64,000 nt of DNA from SXZD01 sp034680345 (GCA_034680345.1 JAXISZ010000005.1:1-64000), one strand, 5' to 3'; numbered from the stretch's first letter, positions 33,768-43,717 are shown. A program made the numbers and translations. The notes: generated from the letters alone by a model not told the origin.

Positions 33768-35648
33768 TTATTCCAGCGTGAAAAAATCACTAAAACGATT
33801 AACAATCGAACTGCGAATGCCAGCACTGTCCAACCCCAGTTCGGATAACAATATAGATGGATCACCATGATCGATAAACTGATCAGGAAACCCTAAATTC
33901 AAAACAGGAATTTGTATATTATTTGATTGTAATAATTCAAGAACGGCAGTGCCGGCCCCCCCCATTAAACAACCATCTTCAAGGGTAACTAAAGCCTGGT
34001 GGGTTTCGGCCATCTGCAAAATTAAATCTTCATCCAAAGGTTTTACAAAACGCATATCAAGTAGACTAAGGTCCAAGTCTTGCGCAACCGAAATCGCTTG
34101 CTGCACCAAAGTGCCAAAACCTAAAATAGCCACAATCGGCTGAACCGCCTGACTTTTCAATAAAACAATACCACGCCCAGTTGGCACAGCATCAAGTTGT
34201 GCCCCACTTTCCCGACCGCAACCCACCCCCCTAGGGTAACGCACCGCAGCTGGCCCTTGATGCAAATAAGCAGTATTTAATAATAAACGACACTCTAACT
34301 CATCTGATGGGGTTGCCACCACCATATTCGGGATGCATCGCAGGTAAGCAATATCAAAATTTCCAGCGTGAGTTGCGCCGTCAGCACCCACCAAACCAGC
34401 CCGATCAATTGCAAAAGTGACATCTAAATTTTGTAAAGCCACGTCATGTATTAATTGATCGTAGGCCCTTTGTAAAAAAGTCGAGTAAATAGCCACCACA
34501 GGCTTGAACCCTTCGCAGGCCAAACCTGCTGCAAATGTAACAGCGTGCTGCTCAGCAATGCCAACATCAAAATAACGCGTTGGGTATAAGTCCTCAAACT
34601 CAACCAAACCAGAGCCTTCACGCATTGCAGGGGTAATACCAATTAAACGCTGATCGCCAGCAGCCATATCGCAAATCCATCGCCCAAAAATCTGTGTAAA
34701 TGAAGGCGACACCGGCTTATTTTTTTTAATTAAACCAACAGCAGGATCAAACTGGCTGGGGCCATGATAAGCCACTGGATCTTGCTCAGCAAAACGATAA
34801 CCCGATCCTTTTTTGGTGACCACATGTAAAAACAAACACCCTTTGACAGAACGTAAATTTTGTAAAGTTGGCACCAAAGCATCTAAATCATGCCCATCAA
34901 TCGGGCCATAATAATTGAACCCAAATTCTTCAAACAATGTGGCCGGACTCACCATACCTTTGACATGCTCTTCTATGCGATGAGCCAATGCATGCAAAGA
35001 AGGCACCCCCCCCAGCAAATCTTTACCAATTTTCTTTGCATTCTGAAGCATACCGCCAGACAACAAACGGGCTAAATATTTATTTAAAGCTCCTACCGGT
35101 GGAGAAATTGACATATCGTTGTCATTTAAAATCACCAATAAATCAATGCCTGAGGTTACCCCTGCATTGTTCATCGCTTCAAAGGCCATACCTGCTGTCA
35201 TCGCACCATCACCAATCACAGCTATATGCTTACGCTCAATACCTTGCTGTCGAGCTGCAACGGCCATACCTAAAGCAGCCGAAATACTAGTGCTTGAATG
35301 CGCGGTACCAAATGCATCGTACTCAGATTCGCAACGGCGAGGAAAACCAGAAATACCGCCAAGCTGTCGCAATGTTCCCATCAATTCACGACGACCCGTT
35401 AAAATTTTATGCGAATACGTTTGATGACCTACATCCCAAACAATTTTATCTACCGGCACATTAAAAACAAAATGTAACGCTAAGGTTAACTCAACAGTTC
35501 CCAAATTTGAGGACAAATGGCCGCCGGTTTTAGCCACACTCTGTAGCAAAAACTGACGCAATTCCACAGCCAAAAGTGGCAACTGTTTTATACTTAAACA
35601 ACGCAAATCACCAGGGCAACGGACTTGATCGAGCAGTTCAAAACTCAT
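33768..35648 (-). CDS. dxs: 1-deoxy-D-xylulose-5-phosphate synthase
   Basis: Dxs condenses pyruvate and glyceraldehyde-3-phosphate with thiamine diphosphate, the entry point of the non-mevalonate pathway whose last enzyme is ispH at 1823. The 626-residue chain has HLSSNLGTVELTLALHF, GTAHSSTSISAALGMA, the TPP motif GDGAMTAGMAFEAMNNAG and NDNDMSISPPVGAL. The transketolase region FDVGIAEQHAVTFAAG and RYPRG complete it. Its start overlaps the ispA stop by four bases, so the two are coupled. Confidence 0.98.
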   Translation of the reverse strand: MSFELLDQVRCPGDLRCLSIKQLPLLAVELRQFLLQSVAKTGGHLSSNLGTVELTLALHFVFNVPVDKIVWDVGHQTYSHKILTGRRELMGTLRQLGGISGFPRRCESEYDAFGTAHSSTSISAALGMAVAARQQGIERKHIAVIGDGAMTAGMAFEAMNNAGVTSGIDLLVILNDNDMSISPPVGALNKYLARLLSGGMLQNAKKIGKDLLGGVPSLHALAHRIEEHVKGMVSPATLFEEFGFNYYGPIDGHDLDALVPTLQNLRSVKGCLFLHVVTKKGSGYRFAEQDPVAYHGPSQFDPAVGLIKKNKPVSPSFTQIFGRWICDMAAGDQRLIGITPAMREGSGLVEFEDLYPTRYFDVGIAEQHAVTFAAGLACEGFKPVVAIYSTFLQRAYDQLIHDVALQNLDVTFAIDRAGLVGADGATHAGNFDIAYLRCIPNMVVATPSDELECRLLLNTAYLHQGPAAVRYPRGVGCGRESGAQLDAVPTGRGIVLLKSQAVQPIVAILGFGTLVQQAISVAQDLDLSLLDMRFVKPLDEDLILQMAETHQALVTLEDGCLMGGAGTAVLELLQSNNIQIPVLNLGFPDQFIDHGDPSILLSELGLDSAGIRSSIVNRFSDFFTLE

Positions 35649-36586
35649 GATCGACGTTCCACCACTTGTCTAACCAATCCTTTTAAATAATCAGCTCGTG
35701 AATCAAACATACCCAATTGATTTAACGCTTCGTTGAACAACTGACGACTCAAAGCCTTAGCCTGATCTAAACCTAAAATACTGACCATGGTTGGTTTATT
35801 ACTTTGCATGTCTTTACCAGCCGTTTTACCCAAGTCCTCAGTTGCCACTTCAACATCTAAAATATCGTCTATGACTTGAAAAGCCAAACCTAAAGACTTG
35901 GCAAACTGACTTAAAACGCTGTAAACTTTCTCGGACAAACTTTCATTGGCCATCGCCCCTAATAAAACACTCGCTTCAAACAAAGCACCTGTTTTATAAG
36001 CGTGCATCTGCTTTAATAAATTCAATGAAAGATCCCGATTAACGTTTAATAAATCAATGGCCTGACCACCAGCCATGCCACGCCCACCTGAAGCACGCGC
36101 CAAACATTGAATTTGACTTAAACGAACTGACTGCGTCAGACTTGAATCACTTAACCATTCAAAAGCCAATGTCTGTAAAGCATCTCCCGCCAACAGAGCC
36201 ATAGCCTGACCGTAAACCACATGGCATGTTGGCTTACCACGACGTAAATTGTCATTGTCCATACATGGTAAATCGTCATGCACTAATGAATAAGCATGCA
36301 TAGCCTCAACAGCACATGCGGCTGGCAAAAGTGCTTCAGCATCAAGACCAACGCAAATGGCTGAAGCCAAAACCAATAAGGCACGCATTCTTTTACCGCC
36401 ACCAGCACAAGCGTAAACCATAGCTTGCTCTAATACAGAATTAACAGATACGCCTGTAGCGAAACGTTGATCAATAGCACAATCAATGATGGCGCGGGTA
36501 TCACTATGCCATTGATCAAAAGTTAGCAGATTATCTAAATTCGAAGCAATTGATGTCACAACATCATCCCTGGTAAACCATTGCAT
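35645..36586 (-). CDS. ispA: Polyprenyl synthetase, farnesyl diphosphate synthase type
   Basis: IspA joins IPP and DMAPP to make geranyl and farnesyl diphosphates. The first Asp-rich motif is in HDDLPCMDNDNLRRGKPTCH and the second in AFQVIDDILDVEVATEDLGK; GGGKRMRALL and KTGALFEASV are also typical. The 313-residue length fits short-chain synthases. It is first of the ispA-dxs(-folE2) run. The xseB gene that usually sits just upstream of ispA is absent here. UbiA at 60393 uses longer polyprenyl chains built from this product. Confidence 0.95.
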   Translation of the reverse strand: MQWFTRDDVVTSIASNLDNLLTFDQWHSDTRAIIDCAIDQRFATGVSVNSVLEQAMVYACAGGGKRMRALLVLASAICVGLDAEALLPAACAVEAMHAYSLVHDDLPCMDNDNLRRGKPTCHVVYGQAMALLAGDALQTLAFEWLSDSSLTQSVRLSQIQCLARASGGRGMAGGQAIDLLNVNRDLSLNLLKQMHAYKTGALFEASVLLGAMANESLSEKVYSVLSQFAKSLGLAFQVIDDILDVEVATEDLGKTAGKDMQSNKPTMVSILGLDQAKALSRQLFNEALNQLGMFDSRADYLKGLVRQVVERRS

Positions 36587-36669
36587 CTATTTTACCTGAG
36601 TGCCTGAAAAACCCCTAGATCAATGTCATTGAAATTGATTTTATTTCAACAAAAAAACGTGATTTGTTC

Positions 36670-36752
36670 GCTTATCTTGAAAAAAATTTATGCTTTCTAC
36701 AAACCAACAAACGCAAGTAAAAGCATAAAGTGACTTTTTTTTCAAGATAAGC
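36670..36752. repeat. Long two-tier hairpin (83 bp) upstream of the Rieske gene
   Basis: An outer perfect 17-bp stem begins GCTTATCTTG and continues in A/T, pairing 36670-36686 with 36736-36752. An inner perfect 10-bp stem TTTATGCTTT/AAAGCATAAA pairs 36687-36696 with 36720-36729. A short GTGAC bulge sits on the right, and the loop is 23 bases. The 384-bp gap around it has no gene. There is no transposase frame or clear target duplication. It could be a small mobile-element relic, a structured RNA or a bidirectional transcription stop. Confidence 0.7.
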
Positions 36753-36892
36753 CAATGAAAAAAAATTATCCATACCAATATAACTTTAAGTTGGCGTTTG
36801 CCCCGTGTTCAACCCCGCGATACAATCACTCATGCTGTTTCGATGTAATACTAGTCAACTGGCCGCCATGACTTTTTTAAACTTCAGCAGAA

Positions 36893-36911
36893 ATACCAAA
36901 CCAATTGGTAT
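36893..36911. promoter_or_regulatory. Operator-like inverted repeat before the Rieske oxygenase gene
   Basis: ATACCAA and TTGGTAT are perfect 7-bp arms around ACCAA, 60 bp before the Rieske start. The GntR-family regulator encoded just downstream of that gene is a natural candidate to bind it, but its target is unknown. Confidence 0.4.
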
Positions 36912-36970
36912 GACATTTTGTCCCCCACCCCTTTGCTGGCGCCTGTGACTACGGGAGGAACCCAAAAATC

Positions 36971-38074
36971 ATGTCCAATTTGAGCGAACAATCGAAGCTT
37001 GTACCTGCTTCAGCACAATTGCCCGTGCACGCTTATTTTGATGAAAATCTGCTGCAAAAAGAAATCAACAGTCTATTTAAGACTGGTCCAAACTATGTTG
37101 GTCACAACTTGTGGGTTCCTGAAGTAGGCGATTACCGAACACTTCCGTGGGAAAACAACGGCCGTGTTTTAATCAATAATAGCAATGGTATCCAGTTATT
37201 ATCAAATGTTTGCAAACACCGACAAGCCATTATGCTTAAAGGCAGCGGCAAAGCAGAACAGATTGTTTGCCCGCTACACCGGTGGACCTATAATTTAGAA
37301 GGTAAACTTCTAGGCGCTCCTCACTTCAAACAAGCCCAATGCAAACACCTACAACAGTTTGAGCTGCAAAATTGGCGCGGTCTAAATTTTCATACGCCCA
37401 TGAATATGACCAAAGAAATGAGCAAAAGCCCTTTCTTAAATCTAATTGATTTTTCTGGTTACATGCTTGATCGGGTTATAACTCACAATTGTAACTACAA
37501 CTGGAAAACGTTTATCGAAGTGTATTTGGAAGACTACCACGTAGACGCCTTTCATCCAGGACTTGGTCAATTTGTTGAATGCGCCAATCTCGAATGGCAT
37601 TGGAGCGAGCATTGGAGCGCTCAGTCTGTGGGCATTAAAAATGGTCTGCGTCGCGCAGGATCAAACACTTACAACAAATGGCATCAAGCCGTCACAGCTT
37701 TTTCACAAGGGAAAATTCCTGAGCATGGCGCCATTTGGTTCTGTATTTACCCAAATATTATGGTGGAATGGTACCCCTATGTATTGGTTGTATCTACCCT
37801 ACACCCAAAATCCCCACAAGAAACCACCAACATCGTTGAGTTTTATTATCCAGAAGAAATTGCGCTGTTTGAAAGAGAATTCATCGAAGCTGAACAAGCC
37901 GCTTACATGGAAACAGCACTAGAAGATGATGAGATTGCTCAACGAATGGATGAAGGCCGCTTTGCTTTAAAACAACAAGGAATCAGTGAGGTTGGCCCTT
38001 ATCAATCACCAATGGAAGACGGAATGTTGCATTTTCATGAATGGTACAAAAAACATTTAATGAAAACTGTTTAA
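36971..38074 (+). CDS. Rieske non-haem iron oxygenase, large (alpha) subunit family
   Basis: A 367-residue protein with a Rieske 2Fe-2S site in NVCKHRQAIM and IVCPLHRWTYN, followed by a catalytic SRPBCC domain. The mononuclear iron histidines are probably in LEDYHVDAFHPGLG. The family hydroxylates aromatic or other ring substrates with electrons from a reductase. No reductase or ferredoxin gene is adjacent. GGGAGGA precedes the start. A homologue is commonly seen beside ispA-dxs in Burkholderiales, so it may have a conserved housekeeping role rather than pollutant degradation. The substrate is unknown. Confidence 0.87.
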   Translation: MSNLSEQSKLVPASAQLPVHAYFDENLLQKEINSLFKTGPNYVGHNLWVPEVGDYRTLPWENNGRVLINNSNGIQLLSNVCKHRQAIMLKGSGKAEQIVCPLHRWTYNLEGKLLGAPHFKQAQCKHLQQFELQNWRGLNFHTPMNMTKEMSKSPFLNLIDFSGYMLDRVITHNCNYNWKTFIEVYLEDYHVDAFHPGLGQFVECANLEWHWSEHWSAQSVGIKNGLRRAGSNTYNKWHQAVTAFSQGKIPEHGAIWFCIYPNIMVEWYPYVLVVSTLHPKSPQETTNIVEFYYPEEIALFEREFIEAEQAAYMETALEDDEIAQRMDEGRFALKQQGISEVGPYQSPMEDGMLHFHEWYKKHLMKTV

Positions 38075-38207
38075 AACAATTTATTTTAATTCATGGAGTT
38101 ACCGTAAAATCCAAGCAATTTTAAGGAATTTTCTACACATTTTTACTAGACAATACGAGTCAACCCTAGCCACAGACCGGAAAAAAGAATACAATTAAAA
38201 ATTGCTT

Positions 38208-38221
38208 TTGTATTAATACAA
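38208..38221. promoter_or_regulatory. Perfect palindrome upstream of the GntR gene, possible autoregulatory operator
   Basis: TTGTATTAATACAA is a perfect 14-bp palindrome centred 35 bp before the GntR start. A further ATACAA copy lies at 38189-38194. GntR proteins of the HutC group often bind GT/AC-flanked palindromes in their own promoters. It resembles the ATACCAA/TTGGTAT site before the Rieske gene. Confidence 0.45.
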
Positions 38222-38249
38222 TAAAACATTTAAAGTCTGGGGTGCCTGC

Positions 38250-39008
38250 ATGAGCATCGAATCTAATACAACGCTTCCGGCGGGCGCACCGCTTTATAAA
38301 AAAATAAAGCTTGAACTCATTCAAGCCTTACAACGTGGCGACTGGCGGCCTGGCGATGCTATTCCGTCAGAAAAACGTCTATCCGAAATTTTTGGCATTT
38401 CTATTGGGACTCTGCGCAAAGCTGTCGACGATCTTACAGAAGAAAAACTTCTGATTCGGCATCAAGGGCGTGGTACTTTTGTAGCCATGCAAAATATGCG
38501 CGACTTTACACATGCTTTCAAACGGTTACACCCCTCAAAATACGAAAATATTAACGCTCTTGAAGACCTGCATAATGTTTCGGTCACAGAACTTCAAAAA
38601 ATTCAAGCCAAGCAAGAAGAAGCCAGCGACCTAGGGTTAAAATTAGGCGAGGAAGTTTATCGCATTCGTTTAAAGCATTTACTGGAAAATACTCCTGTCG
38701 CTCTAGAACAAGTGATTGTTCCTGCGCATCGCTTTCCAAACCTTGATACCGACCTGGTACAACGCTTTCAAGGCAACTTGTATCAACTTTATCAAGACTC
38801 TTATGCCACAACCGTTCTTAAGGTTCAAGACATGGTGGGATCTGAACCGCTGAATCAAGGTTTAGCCAACATTTTAAATTGCGAAGAAAATCAACCGATT
38901 GTTCATGTAAAACGGGTGGCATGGTCTTACCAAAACGACCCCGTTGAATGTCGACATTCTTGGATTGACCCGAGCAAAGCAAAGTACGTTGTTACCACCA
39001 CAGACTAA
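38250..39008 (+). CDS. GntR-family transcriptional regulator, HutC subfamily
   Basis: A 252-residue DNA-binding regulator. The winged helix is at about residues 12-75 (ALQRGDWRPGDAIPSEKRLS, EIFGISIGTLRKAVDDL, LLIRHQGRGTFVA). A UTRA effector-binding domain follows (EEVYRIRLKHLLENTPVALE, YRIR-type start). HutC members sense small acids, sugars or amino-acid derivatives. The effector here is unknown. The gene lies 175 bp after the Rieske oxygenase and 43 bp before an EamA exporter, which may be its targets. Confidence 0.9.
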   Translation: MSIESNTTLPAGAPLYKKIKLELIQALQRGDWRPGDAIPSEKRLSEIFGISIGTLRKAVDDLTEEKLLIRHQGRGTFVAMQNMRDFTHAFKRLHPSKYENINALEDLHNVSVTELQKIQAKQEEASDLGLKLGEEVYRIRLKHLLENTPVALEQVIVPAHRFPNLDTDLVQRFQGNLYQLYQDSYATTVLKVQDMVGSEPLNQGLANILNCEENQPIVHVKRVAWSYQNDPVECRHSWIDPSKAKYVVTTTD

Positions 39009-39051
39009 TTAATATTCTGAGATTCCTTGCAAAATCAAGTACAATGTTTGT

Positions 39052-39906
39052 ATGCAAGGACTCTGGATGTTGGTTGCGGCTTTTCTGTTTGCAACCATGA
39101 ATGCGTTAATTAAATTAGCCACACTCGAACACAGCTTGTCTCAAATTGTGTTCTACCGTGGCTTTCCCAGTCTCATTTTACTGGGCGTGTGGCTTTTTGC
39201 TTACAAAAAAACCTTACTAAACTCAAACTGGCTAAGTCACGTTTTGCGTAACGGTTTTGGTATGATTTCTATGTGGCTGGGATTTTATGCTATGCAACAT
39301 TTGCCACTTGCAACAGCAACTACATTAAACTATACATCCCCTCTGTTCATCACACTGATTTTAATATTCAGCGCTCAGAGTAAAACCATGGGAATGCAAT
39401 GGGCTGCTATTGTTTTTGGCTTCTGTGGAGTCATTTTTGTTTTACAACCCACATTGGCCAGCAATCAAGTGTTGTTTGCATTTATTGGCTTGCTAGCAGG
39501 CCTAAGCTCTGCATTTGCATATTTACAAATCAAAGACTTGGGCCGACTTGGCGAACCGGAATGGCGCACTGTTTTTTTCTTTTCTGCCTGTTCATCACTA
39601 ACCGGCTATCTAGCTGCTAACATACAAAATCAAAGTGTACTGCCACATTCGGCCAGCAGCGCAGCCCTTTTGTTTGGCATCGGCATAACGGGGGCTATAG
39701 GTCAAATCACTTTAACTCGGGCGTTTGGCAAAGGCTGCACCTGGCTATCAGCTTCACTACAGTATGCAATTATTCCTTTTTCACTACTGATTGGCGAAAT
39801 GCTCTGGAACGACAAAATCGACTTCTTGTCGATGGTTGGCATGGTTTTAATTTTTTTCTGTAGCTGTTTATCCGCTTGGATTACAGCAAAAAAAGCAAAA
39901 CCCTAA
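39052..39906 (+). CDS. EamA/DMT family transporter
   Basis: A 284-residue inner-membrane protein with ten hydrophobic helices in two EamA repeats. It begins MQGLWMLVAAFLFATMNALI and contains LPLATATTLNYTSPLFI at the end of repeat one, the characteristic drug/metabolite-transporter segment. Such proteins usually export amino acids or other metabolites. The substrate cannot be predicted. A GntR regulator lies immediately upstream on the same strand. Confidence 0.9.
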   Translation: MQGLWMLVAAFLFATMNALIKLATLEHSLSQIVFYRGFPSLILLGVWLFAYKKTLLNSNWLSHVLRNGFGMISMWLGFYAMQHLPLATATTLNYTSPLFITLILIFSAQSKTMGMQWAAIVFGFCGVIFVLQPTLASNQVLFAFIGLLAGLSSAFAYLQIKDLGRLGEPEWRTVFFFSACSSLTGYLAANIQNQSVLPHSASSAALLFGIGITGAIGQITLTRAFGKGCTWLSASLQYAIIPFSLLIGEMLWNDKIDFLSMVGMVLIFFCSCLSAWITAKKAKP

Positions 39907-39924
39907 TGACCAAGACCTCTTAAA

Positions 39925-40710
39925 CTAATGATGATGATGCAACTCACCAGCAATTAAAGCAATCATGGTAACACCTAAACCAATCAACACAATCTGAGAC
40001 AAACCCTCACGAATTTGTAAACGACGCTGCATCTGCGGAATTAAGTCTGCCACAGCAATATATAAAAAACTAGCAGAAGCTAAAACCAAAGCCAAAGGCA
40101 AAACCTCTGCTTTGTCTTTCAAATAAGTTAAACCCAAAAAAGCGCCAAACATGGAAGCCAAACCAGCCAAGATTAAATAAACCAAAGCTCGGCAGCGACT
40201 CAACCCAGCATTTATCATCACCAAATAATCGCCCAAATGTTGCGGTATAGCATGCATTAAAATAGAAAAAGCAGTGAGCCAACCAAACCGTTGATCGGCT
40301 AAAAAAGCACTAGCAATTAAAAGCCCGTCACCAAAATTGTGAATGGATTCCCCCAACAATATTAAAAAACCACCGCGACCCGCATGCTCGGCATCAAACC
40401 CATATGCATGATTATGGCCATCCTGTTCATGGTGATGGTTATGACGCAAGAGCGAAAGCTTTTCAAGCACAAAGAAACCCAACAGCCCCCCCAGCAACCA
40501 AGCAAACAAAGGGTGGTGATTGCCTTGTGATCTGTCAAATGCTTCAGGCAGCAAATGCAATAAAGCAGCCGACAACAAAACCCCAGTTGACACACTAACC
40601 AAAGGGTCAATCCAACGCTGTAGACAAATTTTGCCAAGTAAAAAAACAAGAAAAATGCTGAGATAAACACCAGCTCCTGCGGCTAGCATTACCGTTGCAA
40701 TCAAAAACAT
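39925..40710 (-). CDS. ZIP family metal transporter
   Basis: A 261-residue membrane protein with about eight helices. The metal-site helices ILLGESIHNFGDGLLIASAF and SILMHAIPQHLGDYLVMINA carry the conserved His/Asn/Asp and His/Glu-type positions. A His-rich cytoplasmic loop (RHNHHHEQDGHNH) and a terminal HHHH could buffer zinc. It probably imports zinc or another divalent metal. The ATG at 40710 has AAGG eight bases upstream; the frame is open to a TTG two codons earlier. Confidence 0.9.
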   Translation of the reverse strand: MFLIATVMLAAGAGVYLSIFLVFLLGKICLQRWIDPLVSVSTGVLLSAALLHLLPEAFDRSQGNHHPLFAWLLGGLLGFFVLEKLSLLRHNHHHEQDGHNHAYGFDAEHAGRGGFLILLGESIHNFGDGLLIASAFLADQRFGWLTAFSILMHAIPQHLGDYLVMINAGLSRCRALVYLILAGLASMFGAFLGLTYLKDKAEVLPLALVLASASFLYIAVADLIPQMQRRLQIREGLSQIVLIGLGVTMIALIAGELHHHH

Positions 40711-40818
40711 CACCAAAACCTTTTTAAAACTGCTTTAGTACCAGAGGCACCAAAAAAACATGTTTTTAAACATCCATTTATGTACCCGATTTATGCGCCT
40801 AATGAATTCTCACTCTAA

Positions 40819-43716
40819 TTAATGCGCCTCATCCCAATTGCTACCCACACCTATATTAATTTCTAAAGGCACTTGAAGCCAAGCTTGTCCTGTCATGGCT
40901 TCATGCAAAATTGAAGTGAGTTCAGTTAATTCAGAATTAGGCACCTCCAACACCACCTCATCATGCACCTGCATCACCATACGAGAACGCAAACCTTGCG
41001 CTAAGATTTTCCCATCAATGGCAATCATCGCTTTTTTAATTAAATCAGCCGCTGTGCCCTGCATTGGCGCATTAATAGCTGCACGCTCAGCAGCAGCTCG
41101 ACGAGGCCCATTAGCGCTGTTAATTTCGGGCAACCATAGGCGCCGGCCAAACACAGTTTCTACATACTGCTGAGCTTTGGCCTGCTCACGAATCTCTTCC
41201 ATATAACGTGCCACACCAGGATAACGCATAAAATAACGATCAATATACAAGCGAGCCGCTTGTCGTGTAATTCCCAAATTAGCAGCCAAACCAAAAGCGC
41301 TCATGCCATAGATTAATCCAAAATTAATCACCTTAGCGGTACGGCGTTGCTCCGCTGTTACTTGAGTCAATGGCAATCCAAAAATCTCACTGGCGGTGGC
41401 ACGGTGTACGTCTTCACCTGAAGCAAAGGCCGCACACAAGGCTTGGTCATTAGAAATATGCGCCATAATGCGCAGCTCAATTTGAGAGTAATCTGCAGAA
41501 ACAATCACATGATCAGCAGAGGCGATGAATGCCGCTCGCACCCGCCGGCCTTCTGGGGTTCGAATTGGAATGTTTTGCAAATTAGGGTCATTGCTGGTTA
41601 ACCGCCCAGTAACAGCTACAGCCTGAGCATAATGGGTATGCACCCGCCCAGTGCTTGGACGAATCATCGTTGGAAGCTTATCGGTGTATGTATTTTTAAG
41701 CTTTGACAAGCTGCGATGCTCAAGCAACAACTTAGGCAAAGAATAGTTTTCAGCCAATTGGGTTAAAACCTCTTCAGAAGTTGAATGGCTACCACCAGCT
41801 GTTTTTTTCACCACAGGCAACCTTAACTGGTCAAATAAAACTTCACCCACCTGCTTGGGCGAATTTAAATTAAACTGCCGCCCCGCCATGCCATAAGCTT
41901 GATTTTCAATTTCTTGCAGCCGTAGACTCAATTCGTGACTTTGCGCCCGTAATTTTTCAGCGTCAATCAATACACCATACGCCTCTATGCGTTGTAATAC
42001 AGCAAGACTTGGCATTTCTATGTCACGGTAAACTGATAACAACCTTTCATCTTGCTGCAACTGCGGATAAAGCGCACAATGCAAACGCAAGGTGACCTCA
42101 GCGTCTTCGGCTGAGTAAATCGCAGCGACTTCTATTGGCACCTCGTTAAAACTCAACTGCAATGGTTTTTTACCCACAACCTCTTCGTAGGACATGGTTT
42201 TGTGATTAATCCAACGCAAAGCTAAAAAGTCCATATTGTGCGGTCGGTGTGCTTCCAACACATAACTTTGCAACATGGTGTCGTGCTGCAAACCAGCTAC
42301 TGTAACACCATGGGTTGCCAATACATGCAAATCAAACTTAGCGTTTTGCGCTAATTTAGGTCGGCTTGCATCTGTGAACCATGGCGTTAGCACTCCTAAA
42401 ATTTCTTTCAAAGACATCTGCGGCTGCGCATCCACTTGTACATGCGCTATAGGAATATAAAACCCCTGGCCAGCCTGAGTGGCAAAAGCCAAACCCACCA
42501 AATTAGCAGCCAAAGCGTCTAAACTGTCTGTTTCCGTATCAAAACAAACCAAATTAGCTTGCAACAATTGCTCTAATAAACGCTGTAAATCGTCACGGGT
42601 ATTCACCAATTCACAGATTAGCTGAGCAGCAGTTGTTGTTGGATGATCAAATAAAGCATTGGGCTGTGCAAGAGGGAGAGTTAAGCCGTGGACTTGTAAA
42701 ACCTGATTTTCAGCCAGATTGGTCGCATTAACCGCTACAACGCTAGCCACATCTGAAGAAAAATCGGTATTATCAAGGCTGATGGTCTCAGAACAATCAG
42801 CAAATAAATCCCCCTGCAATGAAGTATTGACTGGTTCTGCTTGTATACCACCTAAGGCTTGAAACCATGTTTTAAATTCAAAACGTCGATACAATTCTTT
42901 TAATTTTTCAGTGTCAGGTGCTTTGGGCTTTAAAACAGACCAATCAGGCACCTGCTCACTTAAATCAAGCTGGCATGCAATGGTTAACAGTTTTTTGGCC
43001 ATCGGCAACCAATCCAAAGACTGTCGTAAATTTTTCCCCACCACGCCGCTGATTTCATGGGCTTGAGCCATCACCGCTTCGAGGCTGCCATAGGTGGTAA
43101 TCCACTTAGCGGATGTTTTAGGACCCACTTTTTCTACGCCCGGAATATTATCAACTGCGTCCCCCATCAGGCTTAAATAATCAACAATTTGACTGGGTTG
43201 AACACCAAATTTTTCTTTCACACCAGGCGGATCCAATAATACACGGGTCATGGTATTAACCAAATGCACTTTATCGTTGACCAATTGTGCCATATCTTTG
43301 TCACCAGTAGATATTAGAACGTGATCGAACCCCTGGTCCACTGCCAACGTAGCCAGTGTTCCAATCACGTCATCGGCTTCAACACCCGAAACCGAAAGCA
43401 CCGGCCAACCCAATGCCTGCACTACTTCATAAATATCAACAATTTGTAAACGCAAATCATCGGGCATTGCAGCGCGATTCGCTTTATACTGATTATACCA
43501 ATCATCGCGAAAATTCTTGCCTGGCGCGTCAAACACGCATGCTAAATAAAGTTGAGCGTTTCCATCTGTTCGGTCACTTGACCAAAACGCCTTCAACATA
43601 TTAACCATGCCATAAATGGCACCAGTAGGTTCCCCTGCACGGTTACGCAGGTCTGGCATAGCATGAAAGGCGCGGTATAAATAACTTGATCCATCAACTA
43701 GGAGCAATTGTTTCAT
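40819..43716 (-). CDS. polA: DNA polymerase I
   Basis: A 965-residue repair and Okazaki-processing polymerase with all three activities. The 5'-3' exonuclease region holds LLVDGSSYLYRAFHAMPDLR and SGVEADDVIGTLA. The 3'-5' exonuclease motif FDTETDSLDALAANLVGLAF keeps the catalytic Asp and Glu. The polymerase domain has VSADYSQIELRIMAHIS, the O-helix RRTAKVINFGLIYGMSAFGL and MVMQVHDEVVLEVP. Its start codon is separated by one base from that of the divergent LOG gene. Confidence 0.98.
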   Translation of the reverse strand: MKQLLLVDGSSYLYRAFHAMPDLRNRAGEPTGAIYGMVNMLKAFWSSDRTDGNAQLYLACVFDAPGKNFRDDWYNQYKANRAAMPDDLRLQIVDIYEVVQALGWPVLSVSGVEADDVIGTLATLAVDQGFDHVLISTGDKDMAQLVNDKVHLVNTMTRVLLDPPGVKEKFGVQPSQIVDYLSLMGDAVDNIPGVEKVGPKTSAKWITTYGSLEAVMAQAHEISGVVGKNLRQSLDWLPMAKKLLTIACQLDLSEQVPDWSVLKPKAPDTEKLKELYRRFEFKTWFQALGGIQAEPVNTSLQGDLFADCSETISLDNTDFSSDVASVVAVNATNLAENQVLQVHGLTLPLAQPNALFDHPTTTAAQLICELVNTRDDLQRLLEQLLQANLVCFDTETDSLDALAANLVGLAFATQAGQGFYIPIAHVQVDAQPQMSLKEILGVLTPWFTDASRPKLAQNAKFDLHVLATHGVTVAGLQHDTMLQSYVLEAHRPHNMDFLALRWINHKTMSYEEVVGKKPLQLSFNEVPIEVAAIYSAEDAEVTLRLHCALYPQLQQDERLLSVYRDIEMPSLAVLQRIEAYGVLIDAEKLRAQSHELSLRLQEIENQAYGMAGRQFNLNSPKQVGEVLFDQLRLPVVKKTAGGSHSTSEEVLTQLAENYSLPKLLLEHRSLSKLKNTYTDKLPTMIRPSTGRVHTHYAQAVAVTGRLTSNDPNLQNIPIRTPEGRRVRAAFIASADHVIVSADYSQIELRIMAHISNDQALCAAFASGEDVHRATASEIFGLPLTQVTAEQRRTAKVINFGLIYGMSAFGLAANLGITRQAARLYIDRYFMRYPGVARYMEEIREQAKAQQYVETVFGRRLWLPEINSANGPRRAAAERAAINAPMQGTAADLIKKAMIAIDGKILAQGLRSRMVMQVHDEVVLEVPNSELTELTSILHEAMTGQAWLQVPLEINIGVGSNWDEAH

Positions 43717-43717
43717 T

